Shown piece by piece: positions 56,362-64,000 of a DNA stretch of 64,000 nucleotides. The stretch comes from Fragum whitleyi (taxonomy: Eukaryota; Mollusca; Bivalvia; Cardiida; Cardiidae), in assembly GCA_948146395.1 (NCBI GenBank), contig OX411544.1:53273933-53337932 (forward strand), in the 5' to 3' direction. The notes below the pieces were generated by a model. It saw only the letters and a list, made by a program, of their open reading frames with translations, was not told where the DNA came from and searched no databases. Numbering within the stretch: position 1 is the stretch's first letter; each line of letters starts with the position of its first letter. Made by a program: the position numbers and the translations under genes.

Positions 56362-56436
56362 TGGCCCAACACGAAAGAGTTGTAACTGCCTATATGTTTA
56401 TAGGCAGTTACAACTGTTTCACGCTGAGCCATCAAA
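56362..56436. repeat. Short palindromic element (GGCTCAG subtype)
   Basis: AGTTGTAACTGCCTATATG and CATATAGGCAGTTACAACT-type arms (with GTTTATAGGCAGTTACAACT) and an outer end GCTGAGCCATCAA. Confidence 0.8.
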
Positions 56437-56709
56437 CTGTGACAAATTAATTCGAAGTTCATCCATTAATGCAGAAGTTATGCTCCTTACAGGAATGGTA
56501 CAAAGACACAGGCACACACTGAAAGAGGTAATTCTATATGCCTGTCACCATTTCATGGAGGAGGCATAAAAAATAGGCAGACTAGGCAATTGTTTGACTT
56601 CATGTAAATTCAGGCTGATCTTTGCTTGAAAATGCTGTTTCTAACAGAAATAAAATTCCAAGACCTTTCTTTTACATCTCATTTATCAGTGCTAGATACT
56701 TTCAGTGTA

Positions 56710-56985
56710 ACAAGAGATGTTTGTAAAACACCCCCCCCCCCATAAAAGCAGATCAAAAGCCTATTCTTTGTCCATCAATTAAGGGAAATAACTCACAAAA
56801 TATAATGAGTAGAGTTATGAATGTTGTACACTGCACTTCTCCTCAATGAGATCTATCTACCAGTGAAGTTTTATGGTTCTAGCTTGCATACTTTTTGAGA
56901 TATGCAACAGACAAAAAAAAGGGCTACAGACAGACCTATGGACTGACTGACAAGTGCAAAGCAATAAATCCCCTCCTCTTTGAAC
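56710..56985 (+). repeat. Hairpin-ended element, family G-like, copy 5
   Basis: AACAAGAGATGTTTGTAAAA with a run of C, then AATGAGATCTATCTACC, AGCTTGCATACTTTTTGAGA, a GACAGACCTATGGACTGACT tract and ATCCCCTCCTC. Mate of 8707-8990. Confidence 0.65.
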
Positions 56986-57260
56986 ATTCAAATTCAAATT
57001 ATTGTCAATCTTACTGACAATAATATTGATTGTATTTGCAAGAGGAACAGATAAGAGGGGATAAATGCCAATCTAAAAGCTTTATTTCTCATGGAAACCC
57101 TATGTTCTTGGTACTCATAAGAATTGTCTTGAAGAGACAATTCCAATGAAAACCCACAACAAAGGATTTGTGCAAATTGAAAGTAGAAATAATCTAATTT
57201 TAAATCCAAAATACACCCTTTCTCTGTAGCTCTGTATTTGGGCGCCTCATAAATTAAGTC

Positions 57261-57345
57261 AATATTGATGGCTCAGCGTAAAACAGTTGTAACTGCCTTT
57301 ATGTTTATAGGCAGTTATAACTTTTTTGCACTGAGCCATCAATAT
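57261..57345. repeat. Short palindromic element (GGCTCAG subtype), full length
   Basis: AATATTGATGGCTCAGCG ... GCACTGAGCCATCAATAT, arms of about 35 bp closing on TTTATG. The best-preserved copy in the window. Confidence 0.9.
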
Positions 57346-57582
57346 AGCATACTTTAATAGCATCTTTACGTGTCTAGATTAAATTCCCTGACATTTTCTA
57401 TATATTGCATGATGCTCTCATCACGTAAATGAAAATACCATATGAATATGTAAAATGTCATATTTCAATTCTTGTCAAACCCTCGAAGAAGATTAACAGA
57501 CACTATGTGCCAGACTAGAAATAACAGGAGGTTTGTTTCGGAATAATCAGAATGAGCGTTAAATGAAATCCAGTATTTTAAT

Positions 57583-57790
57583 GGGCCTTCTGAAAATTGC
57601 CAAGCTGGTTGTTTGAATGGAGCTTAATGCTGCTTTTAGCAGTAGTTTTTTCAGCAGCACACACCCCTTATCATGGCTTCCCTGTACTTCTCTCCCCAGC
57701 CTCCAGCTGCCCATTCCACATAGGTCAAAGATTATCAAACCAATAATGGGAGTCGAATTTTGAACAAGGTAACAAATTGTTACAAGATAC
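57583..57790 (-). mobile_element. SINE remnant, reverse
   Basis: CAGCCTCCAGCTGCCCATTC matches the body of the SINE at 22460-22740 in reverse complement, and AATGGGAGTCGAATTTTGAA lies where box B would be. Strongly decayed. 57791-58611 shows no recognisable feature. Confidence 0.5.
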
Positions 57791-58611
57791 ACTTTTACAG
57801 AGCAAGATGTCCAAGTATGAAAAACAACTAAGGGAAATCACTCAAAATTTAATCTAGCTAGAGTTATGTTTCTTATTTAATGAGAGGAATATAACTACCA
57901 AGTTACAGGTAAAACGGACATAAGGTGACAGAGTCAAGCTCCGGACAAAGTAAGTGGACAAAGCCTGCCTGGACACGAGATGCAACGGGTGATCAAATCC
58001 TGTCTTTCAATAGGCAGACATATAAAAAGGATGGGTGTCACCTTCAGGAATTGTATCAAGAGGTGCATTCGTTAAAAGGAAATGAAAAGTCTTAATAAGA
58101 TTTTTAAGATGTCATAATGAACAATTCTCCATAATTTGAGTGAAAACATCTGACTTTATCATGACTACTCGTTTTGAGCCATTGCCAAACCATCTATGTT
58201 TCCTCATTGAGATATCTTAAGATTGCTATCAAGCGGCTTAAAAATCTTGTTCTACCAAACACTTTTTCTTAAAAATCTTAGTAAGAATCCTAAGAATCTT
58301 GCTCTAACAAACCCACCTGAGGACATCAATGATTGCATGGATGAAGACCTACCAAATGCACTATGATCATATGGCGACAAAAATGTCATTGAAACACTAA
58401 GTCGTTTTTAATGTCACAGCTGAAGGGGAAAGCATGGTCCAAGAGAAAACTTGGTCCACAGGTCATAGAACCAATCAAATCCTCTCTTTGACTGCACAGT
58501 ATTATTTAATTACACCATGTCTTGCTGCATAAAATCTTAGTAAAATTTAAGTGAGTAAATTAAGGACTGAAATTCACTGAATGCAATCCTTGTGAAACTG
58601 TTTTATTTCAA

Positions 58612-58710
58612 ACACAGTAAAACTTGTATTAAGTGACCACAAACATGACCACCAAAAAGCGGTCTTTTAAAAGAATGGTCACTGAATACACAGTTTGTTT
58701 TCAAAATAAG
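58612..58710. mobile_element. pogo-like MITE end
   Basis: ACAGTAAAACTTGTATTAAG with TGACCACAAACATGACCACC matches the left end of 9817-10152. No right end found. Confidence 0.5.
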
Positions 58711-58933
58711 AATTATAATTTTGATTGAAAATGTATATCATTGCAAAATTCTCAATAATCCTACCCTGTTAAAATTCAATAGAGTCGTCTCATAGAGAAA
58801 GTTCAACATCTTAATTCCCAAAACTACTGGTACTCCATAGCCATTTCTTATTTTTCAATAACACTCAGTAAATCTTTCTGCAATGATTTTTGTATAAGAA
58901 CATTCAAAGCTGCTTTTTTGTCTACTTATCAAA

Positions 58934-59650
58934 TACCATATTTATCCTAGTAAATGCTCATGGCAATTTTTGGGGGGTCAAAACCCTGGTTTTAGGGTCA
59001 ATCATGAGCCCTGTATGATTTACTACAAAAGCTTACAATTTGATTTGGTTCATCAACTATTAAAATCATTTCGGTATATATTTGGTGTAGGTTTGCTAGA
59101 GACTTCTAGTTTTCCAAAAATCATGATAAAGGTGGTCGATTTAGAAGTCCAGAGAGGGGGTGGATTAATTAGAGCATTAGACTCTATGAGAAATTTAATG
59201 GTTTATTTGGTTTTCTGTAAAAAACAAAAAAATCAACTATGAAATTTTTTAGTTGTTTATCGTTATCAAAACTCAAAGACCCAAACCAACAGAATATGGA
59301 TCATATCAATTAATTGTCTCATCACTATAGGTGTATTTTCAAAACTGAGCTCTGACCGTGCTGAGTCCATTACCATAGGTAAATAGAGAATAATTAAAAA
59401 GCAAATGATAGGAATTTAACGTGGTCCCTTCAGTGCAATTATGAAAGTGCATGTTTGAGCGAACCTTACGTTTTAAATCAAGCAATAATGTTGGTGTAAA
59501 AGGTATATTTTAATCCTTCTTAATGCGTTATTTTTTACCTGTTTTATCTATTTTGAATAAATGGCACGAGAATCTAATGGTAAAAAGTTGATTTCACGAC
59601 TCACTGCCCAAAATCTACCTACAGCACTCTTACTAGGGGAAATACAGTAA
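58934..59650 (+). mobile_element. 300-bp MITE family, enlarged copy
   Basis: TACCATATTTATCCTAGTAA and CTTACTAGGGGAAATACAGTA are the family ends, but they lie 717 bp apart. GGGTCAAA sequence of the 37224-37555 family sits just inside the left end. It is probably a composite. Confidence 0.5.
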
Positions 59651-59827
59651 ATACCAAATCTCTCGTTCGATTGTATATTGTGCAGTAGGAGGCATGCATG
59701 TGCAATCATTGTTATCGTTAATGACTCATGCTTGTCTGTTTATATTTACAATGACTGATGACAACTTGTTGTATGATCAGAGCTACAGTGTAGACACACT
59801 TTATTGTTTATATGTTGTTTCATTTAT

Positions 59828-59911
59828 ATCGTCGGTGTTCTGCTAAAATCTCGTAACTACAGCTTGAATAAAGCTGTATTTACGAGGTTTCGGTAGAAAA
59901 TTGACGATATA
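59828..59911. repeat. 84-bp hairpin
   Basis: ATATCGTCGGTGTTCTGCTA pairs with TAGAAAATTGACGATAT-type sequence and CTCGTAACTACAGCTT with AAGCTGTATTTACGAG, with loop GAAT. Related cores at 7355-7402 and 7966-8012. Confidence 0.75.
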
Positions 59912-60201
59912 GATCATTCGTGATAGTATAAAGAAAACAATTGATCTATATAATCGATTATATTGAAAAGGTAGCACCACTGGTTATTTTGTGGGTCAAA
60001 AAAAAAACCTGCATGAAATTTTTGAGGGTCAAAGTGAGATTTTTGGGAGTCAAAACCCTGGTTTAAGAGTCAAATAAAAGGCCCTGTCAGAGAATCCATT
60101 TTTTAAGCCAAGGTTCCAGCGGCACTTTGTTTCTTACATTAATCTTAGAAGCAAAGTGAAGTTTGTATTTTAAGCTTGCAAAGTTATGAGAATATCTAAC
60201 A

Positions 60202-60520
60202 GGGCTCATGTTAGTGTTTGATATTGGGGAGTCATTGACTCCTCACCTAAGAAATTCTGAATTTAAAAGGGTCAAAACAACAGAAAATGCAAATCATCAG
60301 AAGAATTTTGTATTTTGAAGTGTCAATTTTTAAAACTGTTTCTTGTAATAATATGAAACAAGTAATACATTTGCCACACTTTAGTAAGTAAATTGTGAAA
60401 ATCTTTGCTATTAAACCATGTTTTGACCTTTAGTAATTCCTAGAAATTTCTGTGGGTCAAATCAAGATAATTTCAGATTTTTGGAGTCAAAAACCCTGGT
60501 TAAAGGGTCAAACAAGAGCC
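60202..60520. repeat. GGGTCAAA-rich TIR repeat, copy 2
   Basis: GGGCTCATGTTAGTGTTTG ... GGGTCAAACAAGAGCCC. Mate of 37224-37555. 60521-60916 shows nothing else. Confidence 0.65.
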
Positions 60521-60920
60521 CTTGTAAATTTTGCCTGCACTGGACTCCTCTCTTGCTTTTTTTTCATTGGACACCATCAAATCTTTAAGCAAAATGACCC
60601 TTATTATGACCTAGCCTGGGATTCAGGCCCTGTTTTTAGAAGTTTTGGTAATAAGGTAGATAACCAAACTGAACCTTTCAGATCTTAAAATGGGTTAACT
60701 TCTCTTCAAAGAAATAGGTCTTAAATCAGGCTTTGAGAATCTAGAAATGACTTTGTTGAAAATATTTTAAATAACAAACATCTATTTAAGAGATGACTAC
60801 CAGTCTAATTATGACCCTGAAATCTTTTGTCAATCAAACTAAAACCCTAACATCTGTTTAATTCTAAAATTTCATAACTACATTCCAGCTATACATGTAT
60901 TTGTATCAACCTTATGTTTA

Positions 60921-61162
60921 GCCCTTGTCATGCTGATCCCGAAATATTCTTGCTTTGACAGGAGTTATGGACAAACATCAGCCTGCACATATGTGCAGTC
61001 TTATCTTAGTCCATACCACCTCATTTTCCTTTTTAAACAAGAAAAGTTTCAGAAATTATATTTTCAAAATCAAATGCTGACTCACAATTAGGAAATACAG
61101 AGCTTCCAGCACTTTGATTTATATATAATTTTGCAAGGGTTTTTTATTCAGCATGACAAGGG
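60921..61162. mobile_element. TTAA-type MITE, copy 8
   Basis: CCCTTGTCATGCTGATCC ... TTCAGCATGACAAGGG with TTAA at 61163-61166 and TTTA on the left. Confidence 0.7.
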
Positions 61163-61676
61163 TTAATATATATATATACATAAAATGATACGTCTTACAT
61201 CATACTAACATTTCATTACATGTATGTAGCCTGTCAATGACAGGCAATAAAATATCTAATTAACCCATTAGGAGACATCATTACGCCTGTCATTACTGCA
61301 TGTACAGGAACATCAAATGAATATTATTCAGAGCTCAGGGTAACAATGATAATTTTCTTTCTTTTAACACAACATTTTATAGTCCCCTAAAAAAAGAAAA
61401 TAGATTTTAAATGCTTTTTTCCATAGACTTAGCATTGTTTGTAACAATGACATTGTAATATTTGTATTTCTCTATGATATCTTTGAAAACCTTTTCCTTC
61501 AGTTTATAATAAGAAAATTATCATGTCACCGTTTTACATCAGGTAGATCAACTACTGCCGACAAAAGGGTCTTACTGCACAGGTCTATCACCCATCACAC
61601 TGTATACAAAACTTAAAGTCATTATGACAATAAGTAACATTGGCCTTTCTTAATCCTCTCACTTGATATTATTTAT

Positions 61677-62748
61677 CTAAAATGACTTGGCACTCATTAA
61701 CTTCCGTCAGTGCTCGAGTTTATCCGTAGCCGCAAAATTACGTTTTACCGATTTATTCATACTATCTCACTTTATCTAAATAAGTCTCTGTAGTACATTG
61801 GTTACAGACGCCTTCCCGAGACGCGTTCACTTGTCGGGTCAAGTTCGATACCCGACAGTGATACATTTTTTTAATCCTTGTGATTATTGTTAATTAATAT
61901 ATTTATACATCTATTTTTTACATTAACCCTTTCAATTATTCCTTTGTTATTATTTTTTGTCAGTTGCAATTAGTATTATTTTTTTACACTCTCATATAAT
62001 TCATTTTTGGTTGTTGCACAAACCAAGACTATTGTATTCTGATTGCCAGAGAGAAAGATTTTCATACCCCAATGAAAATAAATTTAGTATTCAGAACACT
62101 TGCACTAAAAGTTAGTCGCATATAGAAATCTAGTTTGCTTTATGATATTTTTATATGTTTTTTTTTTTTTTTTTTTTTTTTACATTCATAACGTAATCAC
62201 GCTTAAAAGAGTTTCAATTAATGCAATCAAACCATGTGTAGGCTTAATTTCATATTTTTTTCATACCGTCATAAATTGTAAATTGAACAAGGAAAAAAAT
62301 ATTTTTCAATTGTTCAGTTTGGCTTGCGATGTATTTTGAACTACAAAACGAAATAAATAATTGTTATTGTTTCCATGTTTCTCTATCACTATTTACAGTG
62401 ATGAATGGACAGCACTTTGCAATGAACAACTCTTAAAAAAGTCTGACTGTCAGAATACAGAAAGCCTAATGCCACAATATTGTCTCAAAATAGGTAAAAC
62501 AGTGTTACCGTAAAAATGGAATCATAATTGATCATGTCCTGACTTGAACTCATGGCATTTCGGTATTGGGACAACAGCCATACCACCTGCGCTAAATTTT
62601 CGTATACGTGATGAGATGTGAAACATTTTATTGGACCTAAACTTCGCGAGTTAAAGTCTATATTAAGAAGCATAACATCCGACTATCAATAAGGGTCAAA
62701 AGGAATATTTAATGAGTGCCAGGTCATTGTAGATCAATAATAGCAAAC
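61677..62748. mobile_element. TIR element with tRNA-like ends
   Basis: ATCTAAAATGACTTGGCACT and, inverted, CTACAATGACCTGGCACTC frame about 1.07 kb. Inside the left end GTAGTACATTGGTTACAGAC and AGTTCGATACCCGAC resemble box A and box B; inside the right end (reverse) TAGCGCAGGTGGTATGG and GAGTTCAAGTCAGGAC do the same. A 22-T run lies at 62158-62180. It appears to interrupt the repeat shared with 49390-49510. Confidence 0.5.
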
Positions 62749-63212
62749 TGTTTTCTTTAAAAAAAACACTACCTTTCAATCAAAACTAGATCTAAACAGG
62801 GTTAAGTATATCGCCTCAGGATGCAGGGCCGGATTTCCCACACTTGTTGTAACTCTAAAAATTCCCCAAAATTTTGACTTTTCATCATTTGACTCAGATT
62901 TAATTTGATATTTGAAGAAGGTAAAATTATTTCAGAAAATAATTCTGAAACAATATGAAGATAGGGGAATATATTCCCAATCAACTTATGAAGAATTTCT
63001 ATTTCATTAGCGTTGCTGGAACAATTTCATAAATCATTTAATGTTGAATATACTTTTTCTCTTTTTTATGATGCATTATTGGTTGGGATTAAATCTTCAT
63101 AATACATGTATTAATATCATTTAGTAAACCTTGTTTAATATAATTGTGAGTGTCAGAATATTATCACTCATGATGTTTTATCTGAAATTAATCTCATTTG
63201 GGTATTTCATGT

Positions 63213-64000
63213 AACAAGAGCAGTCAGAGACGGATTATGCTCCCTGAATAAGGCATTGTCACAAAAACAAGAGCCATGTTGGACATGGCCATCCCCGCCG
63301 CAAAAGCTTGATAGTAAACTGAAGCCAAATACATGTAGATTAAGGATTCTTTTGTACTGTAAGAGATTTACCTCCTATAAAATCTAAGTATTAAAAATAA
63401 CAAAGGGCAATAACTCAAAAAATTATGCAAGCAAGAGATGTAGTTCTTGTGTATAGCACTTCTCCTCCACGAGATCTATCCACCCATAAAGTTTCAAGTT
63501 GATAGCTGTTATACTTTAGGAGTTATGCTCCAGACAAAATCTAAGTATTGAAAATAACAAAGGGCACTAACTCCAAAATTATACAAGCAAGAGTTAGTTC
63601 TTGTGCATAGCACTTCTCCTCCATGAGATCTATCCATACATAAAGTTTCAAGTTGATAGCTATTATACTCTTGGAGATGTGCTCCAAACAATATCTTAGT
63701 ATCAAAAATAATAAAGGGCAATAACTCAAAAATAATGCAAGCAAGAGTTGTAGTTCTTGTGTATAGCACTTCTCTTCCATGAGATCTATCCAAACAGAAA
63801 GTTTCAAGTTGACAGCTATAATATTATCTTATACAGCTAGCATAAATGTAACAAACATTAAACCCCCTTTTTGCACGATATATTTTTATAAACAAATTTC
63901 AAATACTTTGTGGTAAAGGGCACCTGATTTGCTACTCAAATGTGAAATTTCATCAAATTCTGAACACAAGACTAGGAGAAATGAAAGAATAACTGTTTTT
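63213..64000 (+). repeat. Hairpin-ended element, family J, copy 2 (runs off window)
   Basis: AACAAGAGCAGTCAGAGACG, motif TATGCTCCCTG, then the same 155-bp units as 18432-19633. Minus-strand frames of about 90 residues here arise only because the units repeat in frame; they are not genes. The 3' end lies beyond the window. Confidence 0.8.

Noticed and set aside
63509..63807. Minus-strand frames of 88-94 residues with repeated MDRSHG motifs as a repeat protein
   Set aside because: The protein repeat is just the 155-bp DNA unit of the family J element read in frame; the same unit at 18432-19633 is not open.
55646..64000. Upstream Pellino exon or promoter
   Set aside because: I looked for an exon with a donor in the right phase and for a promoter-like region, but nothing could be supported from sequence alone.

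Overview
The window is animal nuclear DNA: AT-rich, with long introns, canonical GT-AG splice sites, no bacterial-style gene packing, and most of its length in dispersed repeats. The repeat style (hairpin-ended elements with GACG-rich tails and the motif GTGCTCAGGTGAGCT, tRNA-derived SINEs ending in GGCGTTAAAC, many MITEs) and the protein sequence point to a lophotrochozoan, most likely a bivalve mollusc. The species cannot be fixed from this sequence alone.

One protein-coding gene is clearly present, on the minus strand across about 40 kb (15,780-55,643). It is a Pellino-type E3 ubiquitin ligase of the Toll/IL-1 receptor signalling pathway. I could place nine coding exons by hand. All junctions keep frame, and from the likely ATG at 55,595-55,597 the protein is 417 residues, about the length of vertebrate Pellino. 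It has the N-terminal FHA domain (R107, T187, N188) and the C-terminal CHC2CHC2 RING-like domain. The frame stays open upstream of that ATG to a good splice acceptor, so at least one more 5' exon lies further up, not found in 55.6-64 kb. No other host gene is supported. The other open frames are short, lack family matches, or lie in repeats.

Layout: 1-15,685 lies 3' of the gene and is mostly repeats, with two near-identical 1.7-kb elements and a 3.9-kb tandem-repeat element that stops 4 bp from the Pellino poly(A) signal. 15,689-55,643 is the gene, with introns full of SINEs, TTAA-flanked and TA-flanked MITEs, hAT-like elements, a foldback element, a 60-bp minisatellite, a broken pogo/Tigger element and hairpin-ended elements. 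55,644-64,000 is upstream or 5' intron and holds more of the same repeats.

Two things stand out. First, at least 16 repeats of unrelated sequence share one architecture: AACAAGA, a small 5' hairpin, a short motif X, internal tandem units, a GACG/GACA tract, then a 3' hairpin made of X-loop-X' and an A run. All 16 lie in the same orientation, antisense to Pellino. Second, two Pellino exons (3 and 5) have each given rise to a ladder of partial exon copies with a period near 118 bp, each on the side of the splice site that it carries.
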